DNA from: Acidimicrobiaceae bacterium
GTDB taxonomy: Bacteria > Actinomycetota > Acidimicrobiia > Acidimicrobiales > Aldehydirespiratoraceae
Assembly (NCBI GenBank): GCA_028819005.1
Contig: JAPPMP010000011.1
Coordinates: forward strand, 33,994 to 97,993
Direction: 5' to 3'
DNA length: 64,000 nt
Notes under the pieces: generated by a model
The model's input: the letters and a program-made list of their open reading frames with translations, nothing else
What the model was told of the DNA's origin: nothing
Databases searched by the model: none
In this document: piece by piece, positions 28,078 through 38,700 of the stretch
How the letters are laid out: the number at the start of each line of letters is the position of its first letter
Numbering within the stretch: the stretch's first letter is position 1
Translations under genes and position numbers: made by a program

Positions 28078-29864
28078 TGCTCGCCCAACTCACCCAGAAC
28101 AGCGTTCCTGTGGAACTGCCGCAGTATTCGCTCGCCGGGTTGAGCCCGCTGATCATCTTGGCGGTCGGGGCGTTCCTGCTCATCATGGTCCGCTCGGTCG
28201 TAAAACGGCTGCCCGCAACCGCGGAACGCTTCGCGACCATCGCCGTAGGGCCGGCCACGGTCCTGGTCGCCTGGATTGTGGGTGGTCTGGTCGGCGATGA
28301 GATGCCGTTGGCGAACGTTCAATCCGACGTCGGCACGCTGTGGTTCGCGCTGCTCTTCGCCCTCGTTCTGGTGGTCGCCGGGCTCTTCGTGAGCACGATG
28401 CGCGCCGGTTTCGACGCGATCTTCACGTCCGGCACTGGTCTGGTCGCATTGGCTGCAATCGCCGAGTTATGGAACGACCATCACCGGGCGGCGTGGCCGG
28501 CGGAATTCGGTGAACGGCCCGTGGGCCTGCTTGGCAATCCGGTGACCGCCATCGACGATCAGTTCTCCTTCGATGGATTCAGCCTGGTGATGGCAGGGGT
28601 GATCTTGTCGGCGGTTGTCCTCTGCGCGCTGCTGCTCGACGAGTACCTGCGCCGTGAACGCATCGATGGACCCGAGATGTACGTGCTGATGATGCTGTCG
28701 GCGGCGGGCGGCGTGGTGATGGCCGGCGCTGGTGACCTGATCGTCTTGTTCCTCGGTTTGGAGACGCTGTCGATCTCGGTCTATATCATGGCCGCCCTGC
28801 ATGTTCGCAGAAGCGAGTCGCTTGAAGCAGGTTTGAAGTACTTCGTGCTCGGGGCCTTCTCGTCGGCCTTCCTGTTGTACGGGATGGCTCTGGTCTATGG
28901 CGCGACCGGTTCATTGAACCTCCACGAGATCCGGCTCCACCTTGCTTCGGTCGTGATCCTGAAGGACGCCATGCTGTTGGCCGGACTTGCGATGATGCTG
29001 GTCGGACTAGGTTTCAAGGTCGCAGCTGTGCCGTTCCATACGTGGACGCCGGACGTGTATCAGGGCGCTCCCACCCCGGTCGTGGCTTTCATGGCCTCGG
29101 CGGTCAAGGCCGCGGGTTTCGCAGCACTCGTGCGGGTGTTCGTGGTGACCTTTGGTCCTTCATTGAACGACACCGGTTTTCTCGCGGGCGATTATCGGCT
29201 CGACTGGCAACCCGCGGTTTTTGTTCTGGCAGTGCTGACGTTGTTGGTTGGAGCGGTGCTGGCGATCGTGCAACGCGACGTCAAACGCATGTTGGCGTAC
29301 TCCTCGATCTCCCACGCCGGGTTCATTCTGGTGGGGGTGCAGGCGGCCTCTGCTCGCGGTACAGCAGCGGTGGTCTTCTACGTGGCCGCCTATGCCTTCA
29401 TGGTGATCGGCACCTTCGGCGTGCTCACGGTCGTTTCGGGCCCCGGCGACCGCAAGACCAGCCTCGATGATCTCGATGGTCTGGCTGCTCGCCGCCCGGC
29501 TCTGGCCCTGGCCTTGACGATCTTCCTGCTGGCCCAGGCGGGTGTGCCGTTGACGACTGGATTCGTGGCGAAGTTCGAGATCATCGGCGCGGCGGTTGAA
29601 GCGCGTTCCTTCTGGCTTGCGGTGATAGCCATGGTTTCGGCGGTGGTGTCCGCTTTCCTCTACCTGCGCATCGTGCTCTCGGTGTATCTGGGGTCGCCCG
29701 CCGATGACTCCGAGATCTCCGAAGGGCCTGCTGAGCGGGTACACCCAGCGGCCGGTCTCGCCATCGGTATTGCCCTGGCGGTCACGATCGGTTTCGGCCT
29801 CATCCCCGGCCCCATCGACCAACTGGCCACCGAAGCCATCCCGCAACTGTTCGCCAGCGGCTGA
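28077..29864 (+). CDS. nuoN: NADH-quinone oxidoreductase subunit N (complex I-1)
   Basis: Third antiporter-like subunit, 595 residues, last gene of the 14-gene operon. It shows GLETLSISVYIMAAL, LKYFVLGAFSSAFLLYG, FHTWTPDVYQGAPTPV and MLAYSSISHAGFILVG. Slightly long for NuoN because of an extended N-terminal region with about 100 extra residues before the core. No obvious terminator follows; a decayed gene lies convergent to it. Confidence 0.95.
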   Translation: MLAQLTQNSVPVELPQYSLAGLSPLIILAVGAFLLIMVRSVVKRLPATAERFATIAVGPATVLVAWIVGGLVGDEMPLANVQSDVGTLWFALLFALVLVVAGLFVSTMRAGFDAIFTSGTGLVALAAIAELWNDHHRAAWPAEFGERPVGLLGNPVTAIDDQFSFDGFSLVMAGVILSAVVLCALLLDEYLRRERIDGPEMYVLMMLSAAGGVVMAGAGDLIVLFLGLETLSISVYIMAALHVRRSESLEAGLKYFVLGAFSSAFLLYGMALVYGATGSLNLHEIRLHLASVVILKDAMLLAGLAMMLVGLGFKVAAVPFHTWTPDVYQGAPTPVVAFMASAVKAAGFAALVRVFVVTFGPSLNDTGFLAGDYRLDWQPAVFVLAVLTLLVGAVLAIVQRDVKRMLAYSSISHAGFILVGVQAASARGTAAVVFYVAAYAFMVIGTFGVLTVVSGPGDRKTSLDDLDGLAARRPALALALTIFLLAQAGVPLTTGFVAKFEIIGAAVEARSFWLAVIAMVSAVVSAFLYLRIVLSVYLGSPADDSEISEGPAERVHPAAGLAIGIALAVTIGFGLIPGPIDQLATEAIPQLFASG

Positions 29865-29867
29865 CGG

Positions 29868-30055
29868 TGCAAACAAATAGTGGGCGTGTAGTCGGTTCAG
29901 CTGCGGGGCTTTCTCTCTCTCTCTCGGTACTGCGCATGCTTGAGGTAGTCCTCGAACCACTCCTTGGTACTCGGGTCGGCGATCGCGTCGAGCCGCCGCT
30001 GCAGGTCGGCAATCACCGCCTGCCCAGTCTCTGCGGGAATGCTGCTCTCGTTCAT
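29868..30055 (-). pseudogene. remnant of an AlkD-like DNA alkylation repair gene
   Basis: A minus-strand frame from the ATG at 30055 reads MNESSIPAETGQAVIADL and then RRLDAIADPSTKEWFEDYLK, which resembles the N-terminus of AlkD-type DNA glycosylases (HEAT-like repeats). The frame fails at a GA dinucleotide tract (about 29911-29923 on the plus strand, CTCTCT). A neighbouring frame continues with EKAPQLNRLHAHYL before meeting the nuoN end. Only about 60 of the usual 220-240 residues remain, so it is a truncated, frameshifted relic. The family call rests on pattern memory. Confidence 0.5.
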
Positions 30056-30230
30056 AGTCCGAACGCCGACCGATAGCGGGCGTGTCACCGTACCCGGCTT
30101 CTCCCGATTCCGATGGATGCACGGCGTCTCGCTGCCGAGAGGATCCATACGGACCAGTTCTTCGCAGCGACGTTTGCGAAGCGATCTATCCGTGACATAG
30201 AGAATCTGGGTGGCCTGGGACAAAACCGCC

Positions 30231-30236
30231 TACGCT
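30231..30236 (+). promoter_or_regulatory. candidate -10 box of the DISARM-like operon
   Basis: TACGCT (TANNNT) ends nine bases before the ATG at 30246. The spacing fits a leaderless transcript, and no ribosome-binding site precedes that ATG. Confidence 0.4.
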
Positions 30237-30245
30237 TTGCGGACT

Positions 30246-31475
30246 ATGGCGACGGCTCCTGGATATCTGCCTCAGTTGGACTCGCGCAAGGCGTTCGTCG
30301 ACTACCTCGAGGGCTACGCCGAACCCACTGTGGAGGAATTAGAAGACGGCAAGCTGAATCGAAAACTGCTCAAGACTTACATGCTGGAGACAGCACGACA
30401 CGAGAGCGCGACGCCAAGTATGGATTCGCTGTTTCCTGGGCACGTTCGGTTGCAGCGCCTCGATGACACGCTGTACCGCGTTGAAGACAGCGAGCACGAG
30501 GGTCGCGTTGTCGGTCTGCTGGAGGTGCTCGAAGAGCGCCATCCGGTCTGGTACACGACGCTCGACGCAAAAATCAGCAACAAGTGGGTTCGACAAGTTG
30601 TGGACCGCAACCCCTGGCTGGACCGGCTCTGGCTGTCGTCGCCGATCCTCTTTGAGTTGTGGAATTACGTGAAGCGCACGACTCCGGCACATCGGTACGT
30701 GCGTCTAGGTTTTGAGCACGAAGCCTGGTACGAGGCCACACATTGGTTTGCTGAAGCCGACGAGGAGGACTTCGACAATAACGAACCACAAAATGACGAT
30801 TCGGTTCGGGGACTCGCAGAGCGCCGCCGGTCACGGGTGACGCTAACCGAGCAGCTTGGTGTGCTCGAGGAGAAGTTGCCCAGCTTCCGCTCTCTGTACG
30901 ACCCGATGCACTCTTTGGTGAGTTTGCAGATCCCGAGTGGAAACCGCGGCGGACACTTGCTTTTCTTTGACGGCCACGCGACGAATCGGAGCGATTCGTT
31001 CGTTGAGCACCGTCGAGAGATTGCAAAGGTGCTGAAGCTGTACCGCGCCGTCACCGAATACTCCGAGGACCAGCTCTGGTTAGAAACGACCGAAGTCGGT
31101 GACGACGCTTTCACGGTCAAGGGCGCTCCAGTCACGATTCGGTTCAGCCGACCCCTCCATGAGGACACTTTCGCGCGTTTTGTCGACCTTGGCTTGAAAC
31201 GTCGGACGAGCAAGCTCCGCATAGGCGGTTACGTCACAAGGCGTGGTCCCACCAAAGTTCACGTTGCAGCCATTGATCGGCATCTCTGGCAGCCCTTTCT
31301 GCTCGAGGCTACAAGTCGGCAGCTCACCGCTGTGCTGCCTCGCGGCACCTGTGGCAACACGATTCACCGTCTTGTGACCAACGTCCAGCGATTGCTTGAT
31401 CCGAACGTTGAGGTCTGGCTCGGCAGTGAACTGTATGAGACCGCTGTTGCGAACTCCATGCAAACCGCCGCATGA
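30246..31475 (+). CDS. unknown protein, first gene of DISARM-like operon
   Basis: A 409-residue soluble protein that I do not recognise. It begins MATAPGYLPQLDSRKAF, is rich in charged and aromatic residues, and has no membrane segment, Walker motif, HxKx4D phospholipase-type motif or zinc cluster. The C-terminal third (about 295-395) looks alpha/beta. Its stop overlaps the next gene in ATGA, and that gene overlaps drmD the same way, so it is part of the defence operon. By eye its DNA is less GC-rich than the flanking nuo genes. An in-frame ATG at 30210 is possible, but 30246 fits the -10 box. Confidence 0.75.
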   Translation: MATAPGYLPQLDSRKAFVDYLEGYAEPTVEELEDGKLNRKLLKTYMLETARHESATPSMDSLFPGHVRLQRLDDTLYRVEDSEHEGRVVGLLEVLEERHPVWYTTLDAKISNKWVRQVVDRNPWLDRLWLSSPILFELWNYVKRTTPAHRYVRLGFEHEAWYEATHWFAEADEEDFDNNEPQNDDSVRGLAERRRSRVTLTEQLGVLEEKLPSFRSLYDPMHSLVSLQIPSGNRGGHLLFFDGHATNRSDSFVEHRREIAKVLKLYRAVTEYSEDQLWLETTEVGDDAFTVKGAPVTIRFSRPLHEDTFARFVDLGLKRRTSKLRIGGYVTRRGPTKVHVAAIDRHLWQPFLLEATSRQLTAVLPRGTCGNTIHRLVTNVQRLLDPNVEVWLGSELYETAVANSMQTAA

Positions 31476-32551
31476 CCGACGAATCCGCTCTGCTCTCGGA
31501 TCAGGTCTTCCAGCTGAACACGTTCTTGTGGGCATTGGAGGAGCTTCCCGAAAATAGCGATGCACGACCGGTGCTACGGGAAGCTGGATACTACCTCGTA
31601 GCTATCGAGAGAAACGTGCTTGTGCCTACCGATGAAACAACGCTGGCAGCGCTTGCAACCTTGGCTGAGATCACTGATCGAAGTCCTTGCCGCCCAGACC
31701 TCTGGCTCAGGCACGCGACCGATGCCTTCGAACCGCTCATTGAGCTCAAGGCTCATGGATTTTCGCCGGAATCGTCGAATCGAAGACAAGCGTTGAAGCT
31801 CATCGCATCGGTGTCTGACCTTGCCCCATCACTCGGTGAGACGGATGTACGACCGGGGCATGTGATATACGCGACCGGAGTCGACGACGCCAACGACATG
31901 GCCTCGACTCTAAGCACCTTGGCAGCGGAACTAGATTCGGAAGGAGTCAACCCTGCACCGACCGGAGCGATCGGACTAGCCATTGAAGACAAGGGAGTTG
32001 TCCTGTCAAGTCCAGACACTACCGATTTACCGGGACCACTTGGTAACGCGCTAGCGAACCGTCCAACCGTTCTCCATCGAGATGGCGAGAACGATCTTCA
32101 GCCCCTGTATTTCATTCCGTGGATTCCAGGAATCAAGGACAGCCAAGATGCAGAATTGCACTCTGCTGGACTTCGCGAACTCACCGCTCGTGTGCTAACC
32201 AATCTGCTCGCTGCTGTCGGCCAAGCGCTGCCACCGACCACGGTTGTCCTGCGCGGTGACACCCTGCTCAGGGATGCAACATTTGGCATATCCGACCGGT
32301 GGAGAGACAAAGATAGGCGGACGTTCAGCGACTCGGTTGTCAAGGTCGTGGAAAGAACCCTCAAGTCTGTCGTCGATCTGAACCGTCCCTCTACTGATTC
32401 TCGCGAGTTCGATCTTCCGGACCTCGAAACCAAAGATGCGGTAATCGACCGCATTGAGAACGCGGACCCGGCTGATCCTTCAACGAACTTGCAAGCGATC
32501 ACCGAAGAACCACCAAGCTTGTTCGACGAGTTCACGGACGGGTCCAAATGA
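31472..32551 (+). CDS. unknown protein, second gene of DISARM-like operon
   Basis: A 359-residue acidic, soluble protein without a family that I recognise. The N-terminal half is Leu/Ala-rich and probably helical; the C-terminal tail is acidic and polar (PPSLFDEFTDGSK). No catalytic motif is evident. ATGA overlaps at both ends place it between the first unknown gene and drmD, so it is probably made in fixed ratio with them. It could be a structural or recognition partner; that is only inference. Confidence 0.75.
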   Translation: MTDESALLSDQVFQLNTFLWALEELPENSDARPVLREAGYYLVAIERNVLVPTDETTLAALATLAEITDRSPCRPDLWLRHATDAFEPLIELKAHGFSPESSNRRQALKLIASVSDLAPSLGETDVRPGHVIYATGVDDANDMASTLSTLAAELDSEGVNPAPTGAIGLAIEDKGVVLSSPDTTDLPGPLGNALANRPTVLHRDGENDLQPLYFIPWIPGIKDSQDAELHSAGLRELTARVLTNLLAAVGQALPPTTVVLRGDTLLRDATFGISDRWRDKDRRTFSDSVVKVVERTLKSVVDLNRPSTDSREFDLPDLETKDAVIDRIENADPADPSTNLQAITEEPPSLFDEFTDGSK

Positions 32552-35500
32552 CGGTTCTCGAGTCGCAGTTGGCGGTGGCCGTACCGGAGCAGGGGAACCT
32601 TGTTCGTGCCCGGGATCGGTATTGGGTGGTTGAGTCTGTGCGACAGTCGTCGCGTCCGCTGGACCCGATGAGCTCCAACGGTTTGACGCGCCATCATCTG
32701 GTCCGCCTCGTGCCGATCGATGACAAAGGCGCCCCAGACCCGCTCAGTGTCTTCTGGGAGACCGAACCCGGTACTGAGGTCCGTCCACAAGCCGAGTTGC
32801 CCGACCCCAGGGAAGGTGTCGACGACGCTGACACCTTCGCCGCTTTCCTCGACGCGGCGCGTTGGGGAGCCATAGCCTCGGCTGACCCCAGAGCGTTCCA
32901 ATCGCCGTTTAGGGCTGGTATCGACATCGAGGACTATCAGCTTCTCCCGCTGGTCCGATCACTGCGTATGCCACGGGTCAGCCTGCTGATCGCGGACGAT
33001 GTCGGCTTGGGCAAGACGGTCGAGGCCGGCCTGATTGCCCAGGAACTCGTGTTGCGAAACCAGGCTCAGAAGATTCTCGTGATCTGTCCGCCGAACCTGT
33101 GCCGCAAGTGGCAACGTGAGATGCGCGAACAGTTCGGTCTCGCCTTTGAGATCGTCGACACCGACTATGTGCACAGACTTCGGCGAGAGCGTGGTGTTGG
33201 GGTCAATCCGTTCCGGTCATATCCGCGGCTCATCGCGTCGATGGAGTGGATCAAGTTCGAATCGCAGATGCGCTGGTTCGACGAGTTCCTCCCACCCGAT
33301 CCCAACACCTACCCGCGGGCGCTCGATTTGCTCATCGTCGACGAAGCACACCGGATCGCCCCGTCCGCCGTGGGTCGATACGCCAAGGAATCCTTGCGCA
33401 CCAAGACCATGCGCCGTCTGGCACCGCACTTCGAGCATCGTTTGTTCTTGACGGCGACTCCCCACAACGGCTTCGCCGAGTCATTTCAGGCGCTACTTGA
33501 GATGCTCGATCCAAACCGCTTCACCAAAGGCGTGCAACCGAGCGAGCGGGAACGGGACGCTGTGATGGTGCGTCGCCTGAAGTCGCACCTTCGCACGATG
33601 CTGCCGGACGGCGAGCAGCGATTCCCGAAGCGCAAGATCGGGGCCATCAGGGTGGCGTTCCCATCTGAAGAATGTGAACTGTTCGACATGCTGGACCAGT
33701 ATGCTTCTCTTCGCAGGAGCGCTGCGGAGACACCGGCCGAGAGGGCTGCCTCGAGGTTCATTTCGCTGCTGCTCAAGAAGCGGCTGCTGTCGTCACCGGC
33801 TGCGTTCAAGCACACACTCGACCAGCACATCTCGACGCTCAACAAGGCCTCTCAGCGGAGGACAACCGAGCGAGCGATCACGGAGGCCGTGGCCGCTCTA
33901 GAAGATGAGGCCGACGACACTGAAGCTGTGTCGGAGCAGGAGATTGAGGCTCTGGCGTTGGCCGCGGGTGCACTTCCCGACCGTGACGGCGCGCAGGAAC
34001 AGATCGTTCTGGCACGGATGCGAGCGAGGACGGGCAACGTTGATTCCGCTGCAGCGATACTTGATCGATTGCGTCACCGGGCCGACGATTGCTGGCGCAG
34101 GCCAGATGCCAAGACAGAGCGGCTAATGGACTGGATCGCCGAAACCTGTTTCCCCGACGGCGAATGGAACGACGAGCGGGTCATCGTCTTCACGGAGTAC
34201 CGGGCGACGCTCAACTACCTCGACGAGATTCTGACGGCGCCCCACCCCGACCGGCCCTCAATGGACGGACGAGTGGAGGTGTTCCACGGAAGTCTCGAAT
34301 CTGAGGACCGAGAGCGCATCATCCGCGAGTTCAACTACAACCCTCGCAAGACCAAGGTGCGGGTGTTGCTCGCCACCGATGCCGCATCTGAAGGGATCGA
34401 CCTGCACCGGCGGTGTCACCGGCTCGTGCATGCGGAAGTGCCGTTCAATCCGAATCGGATGGAGCAGCGCAACGGCCGGGTCGACCGACACGGCCAGAAG
34501 TCCGACACGGTCGACATCTTCCATTTCGCTTCGTTAACTGACGACCAGGATGACGCTCTCGGATACGACCATTCATTTCTGCTGCGACTGGCCCAGAAAG
34601 TGGACGACATCCGTGACGACCTGGGATCGGTGTCATCGGTGCTGGCTGAGCAGGTCGAGGCTCGCATGCTGCGAGAAGGGTTCCGCGACCTCGATATCGA
34701 CGCGGCGATTGCCGTCCGGCGAGATCAAGCCCGCGTCGATCTCGAGCGGATCAAGCAGCAGTTTTCGTCCGACATCAGCCGGGTGCGTGATCATTACCGC
34801 ACAAGCGCAGATGAACTAGCGCTGAGCCCCGAAAACGTGCAGCGGGCCGTGCAAGTGGCGCTGCGGATCGAGGGTCAGCCGATGCTGCGCGAATTGACAC
34901 TGGCGCGACCCGAAGGCGACGTTCCCGTGCTCGAAGTTGACGATCTCAGCGGCACATGGGGCGAGACCCTTGTCGGATTGTACAACGAGGTCGAGGACTA
35001 TCGCCTGCCAGTCACCTTCGACCCGAACGTGGCGCGTGGGCAGGACGATGTCGTGTACCTCCATGTCGGCCACCCGTTCGTGGCCCGCTGCTTGCGGACC
35101 TTGCGCGCGCAGGTCTGGGGTTCGGCAGTGGACCGCAAGATCAACCGCGTCGCAGTTCGATACGCCGACATTGCGGAGCCCGTCGCAATCGCCCACGCCC
35201 GCGTTGTCGTCAATGGGGCCGACGGTTCGACACTCGACGAGGTCATAGAACCCGCCGCGGTTCGAGTCGGTGGTCGTCAAGGGCGGCTGAATGTGGGCGA
35301 GACCCGAGCGGCCGTCACGTCCGCCACCGCGGAATCTCCGCCAGATCATGTGCGCGGTCGCTACGTCGACCAGTGGCAGCGAGTGCAGCCGGCTGTCGAA
35401 ACGGCCTTGCGGGTCAGAGCCGACGAGATGCGCGAGCAGCGGAGCAGGGCAATGGACGCGAAGCGTGACGCCGAGGAACGGCGCCTGCGCGGAACCCTCG

Positions 35501-35754
35501 CCGATCTCCAATCCAGCATCCAGCGTCGGCTTGACGAATTGGAGCAATCCGAAGACGTCGAGCAACTCCGACTGTTCGACACCGACGAGCGCAGGCAGTT
35601 CGACGCCGACATGCAAGCTCTGCGAAATCGCATCGAACGGATCAGTGATGACGTCGACGCCGAAGTCGAGGTGCTTCGACGCCGTTACGCCGTGCGCGAT
35701 GTCAATTGGTTCCCGGTCGCCGTCGAGTTCCTCGTGCCGCTCGGAGCCAAGTAG
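32548..35754 (+). CDS. drmD: DrmD-like SNF2-family helicase
   Basis: A 1068-residue SF2 helicase with the SNF2/RapA-type layout: Walker A DDVGLGKTVEAG (about 150-161), DEAH in LIVDEAHRIAP (about 263), TATPH motif III, and the C-terminal motifs FTEYRATLNYL, TDAASEGIDL and EQRNGRVDRHGQ (about 640-651). The region after about 800 is helical and probably coiled coil. DrmD is the defining extra helicase of class 1 DISARM, where it pairs with DrmMI; adjacency to methylase, drmA and drmB supports the assignment. ATGA overlap upstream; one-base overlap (TAGTG) downstream. Confidence 0.88.
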   Translation: MTVLESQLAVAVPEQGNLVRARDRYWVVESVRQSSRPLDPMSSNGLTRHHLVRLVPIDDKGAPDPLSVFWETEPGTEVRPQAELPDPREGVDDADTFAAFLDAARWGAIASADPRAFQSPFRAGIDIEDYQLLPLVRSLRMPRVSLLIADDVGLGKTVEAGLIAQELVLRNQAQKILVICPPNLCRKWQREMREQFGLAFEIVDTDYVHRLRRERGVGVNPFRSYPRLIASMEWIKFESQMRWFDEFLPPDPNTYPRALDLLIVDEAHRIAPSAVGRYAKESLRTKTMRRLAPHFEHRLFLTATPHNGFAESFQALLEMLDPNRFTKGVQPSERERDAVMVRRLKSHLRTMLPDGEQRFPKRKIGAIRVAFPSEECELFDMLDQYASLRRSAAETPAERAASRFISLLLKKRLLSSPAAFKHTLDQHISTLNKASQRRTTERAITEAVAALEDEADDTEAVSEQEIEALALAAGALPDRDGAQEQIVLARMRARTGNVDSAAAILDRLRHRADDCWRRPDAKTERLMDWIAETCFPDGEWNDERVIVFTEYRATLNYLDEILTAPHPDRPSMDGRVEVFHGSLESEDRERIIREFNYNPRKTKVRVLLATDAASEGIDLHRRCHRLVHAEVPFNPNRMEQRNGRVDRHGQKSDTVDIFHFASLTDDQDDALGYDHSFLLRLAQKVDDIRDDLGSVSSVLAEQVEARMLREGFRDLDIDAAIAVRRDQARVDLERIKQQFSSDISRVRDHYRTSADELALSPENVQRAVQVALRIEGQPMLRELTLARPEGDVPVLEVDDLSGTWGETLVGLYNEVEDYRLPVTFDPNVARGQDDVVYLHVGHPFVARCLRTLRAQVWGSAVDRKINRVAVRYADIAEPVAIAHARVVVNGADGSTLDEVIEPAAVRVGGRQGRLNVGETRAAVTSATAESPPDHVRGRYVDQWQRVQPAVETALRVRADEMREQRSRAMDAKRDAEERRLRGTLADLQSSIQRRLDELEQSEDVEQLRLFDTDERRQFDADMQALRNRIERISDDVDAEVEVLRRRYAVRDVNWFPVAVEFLVPLGAK

Positions 35755-38700
35755 TGGCCGCCCGCCGACGCGTCGCCGAACAGCACGAAGACTGGCTCAA
35801 TCTTGCCGACGCCGAGGCTCCGTGGTTCTCGTTGCCGGTACTCAAGCGGGCGTTTGCGAACGGTCTCGATCCGACCCCGCCCGAGATCCGAGCTGAGCAC
35901 AAAGCCCGGTGGTACGGCGACGAGCAAGTCGAATCGGCGCGAATTGCCGAGGACCGCACCGAGTACATCGACTGGCTCCTACGGGATGTCCTGAACTGGA
36001 AGGCCGACTACCTGACGGGCACCGAGTTGCCCGAAACGCTTGCCGGCGGTGTCTCTCATCACGATGTCACCGTCACACCCACAGGCGTGTACCGACCGAC
36101 GTCTGTCGCGCCCCTCGACCTATTCGACGAGCCGTCCACTGTTGAGGGGGTCGAAGCCTCCTCCGAGGACGCAGCACGCGTACTGGTCTTCTCGCTCCCC
36201 GCAGGAACAGATCCCCGCTCCCGGCCGAGTACCGACACCTGGTCGGCGACGTGGCTGCAACGGTCGGCCATGGCGTGTCGACACCACGGCGTGCCCCTCG
36301 CGCTCGTCACTGACGGGGACTTCGTCACTCTCGTCCATGCGCCGCGGGGCGGCGCTACCGGCTGGGGCACCTGGCGGGCTTCAGAATTCGCGAGCGAGTC
36401 GGTCATGTTGGACTCGCTGCGATCGATGCTCCACTGGCGGAGGTTCATCGCAACTGCCGAGACGGACACGCCGGAGGCGCTGCTCACCGAGTCCATCGCC
36501 TCACAAGCAGAGGTCACCGACCAGCTCGGCACCCAGGTGCGACGGGCCACAGAGCTCCTGGTGAATGCCATCTCGCGGGCCGACAGGAGCCGCGACGGGA
36601 CGCTGTTGGCCGGTGTCGAGCCTCACGAGGTTTACGAGGCGGCGGTCACCGTGATGATGCGCACGGTGTTCCTCCTCGTGGCTGAGGAGAACGGCCTGCT
36701 TCCCATAGACAACCAGCACTACCAAGATCTGTACGCCGTTCGAACCCTGCGCGAATCGCTCCAGCAGGAGAGCTATCTGAACCCGGAGGTGCTGGAAACC
36801 CGTACGACGGCCTGGCATCGCCTTCTTGCCACCAGCCGGGCCGTGCACAGCGGAGTCCATCACGAGGATCTCTCGGTGCCCGCCTATGGCGGCAACCTCT
36901 TCGACCCCGACCGCTTCCCCTTCCTCGAAGGTCGGACTGCCGAGGGCACCTGGCGCACGGCGCCGGGCACACCCATCCCCGTCACCGATCTCGATGTGCT
37001 CGCGATCCTCGAAGCCCTCCTCGTGCTGCGTTTTCGCAGCAGCGGCGGCGTCACCGACACGCGCCGCCTCTCGTATCGCTATGTCGATGTCGAGCAGATC
37101 GGGCACATCTACGAACGGCTCCTCGACCACGATGCCGTCGTCGCTGAACATGTCGTATTGGGATTGACGGGCAAGGCTGGCGAGGAACCTGAGATCGCGC
37201 TCCCCGAACTCGAAGCCAAGCTGATCGACGGCAGAGACGCCGTTGTTGCGTGGCTCAGCGACAAGGACGCCGTGGCCGCGGGCCGGCGAGTCGGCACGAA
37301 GAAGCAGGTTGAGACGCTCCTGTCCGAATCGGTCGACCGGCATCGCCGATCCGGTCTGCTCCAAGCGTGTCAGGGTGATCAGAGCTTGGCGGCACGCATC
37401 GAGCCGTTCGCCAACCTGCTTCGGCTCGATCTGCGCGACCGCCCGCTGGTGTTCCTCGAAGATGCGGTGTATGTCACCGAGACTGGTTCACGACGAGACA
37501 GCGGTACCGCCTACACCACCCGCGAACTCGCCGAAGAAGTCGCTGAGCACACCCTGGCGCCGCTGTGCTACTCGCCGGGTCCACAGGACACTCCCGACAC
37601 GAACGAATGGCGTATCCGCTCGTTGTCCGACATTCTAAACTTGAAGGTCTGCGATCCTGCCGTCGGGTCGGGGGCCATCCTCGTCGCCGCGTGCCGCTAT
37701 CTCGCCGACCGGCTAGTCGATGCATGGCGAACAGAGGGCGACCCTCGAGCCGCAGAGACAGCAACCGCCGCTGACGACCCGAACCGGCGCGACGTGGTGA
37801 TCGACGCGCTTCGCCTAGTGGCTGAGAACTGCTGCTACGGGGTGGACCGCAACCCGATGGCTGTGGAGATGGCCAAGCTATCGATGTGGCTGACCACGAT
37901 GGCCAGGAACCGACCGTTCACCTTTCTCGATCACGCGATCAAGTCCGGCGACAGTCTGCTCGGCATCTGGGACCTCGACCAACTCCGGCACCTGCACTTC
38001 GACGTGGCTGTCGGGCGGTCTCGGGAAACACCCATCCCCGGCTTCTCGGCAGGCGGAGACGCCGTGGCGGCTGTCGAGCGACTCGTTGATGAAGCCGTCA
38101 ATATTCGACGGGAGATGCACAGCATCGAGACCATCCGCCCGGCCGATGTCGAACAAAAGCAGAAACTTCACTGTGAGAGCGAGGCACGGCTTACAATCCT
38201 TGCGACCATCGCAGACGTCCTTGCCGGCGCAGCCTTGAGCACGGCTGGCGAGAGCGATCCGAGCACAGCACTGACAACCCGAATGGAGGCTGATGCTGGA
38301 GTTGTCGTGCATCTCGTCGATGCCCTCGAAACTTCCGACGAGGCCGAAGCTTTGCGTGAGGCCCGCGAGCGTGCTCATGCTCGCCTTGATGCCGGACGGC
38401 CAAGTGGCGCTCCACTCAGACAGCCACTGCACTGGCCCGTCGCCTTTCCCGAGGTCTTCGATGCAACGGGGTCTCGCGAATGCGGATTTGACGCCATAGT
38501 GGGCAATCCACCCTTCATGGGTGGCCAGAAGATCACGGGCACAGCAGGGACGGATTACAGGAGCCATCTCATCGCCTGGCTCGCGAACGGCGCAAGAGGG
38601 TCGGCAGACCTTGTCGCGTACTTCTTTTTGGGCGCCACCAGGGCTTCGAGGTCGTTCGGCTATCTGGCCACCAACACCATCGCCCAAGGTGATACCAGCG

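Noticed and set aside
30246..31475. First island gene as a divergent DrmC
   Set aside because: No HxKx4D phospholipase-D motif is present.
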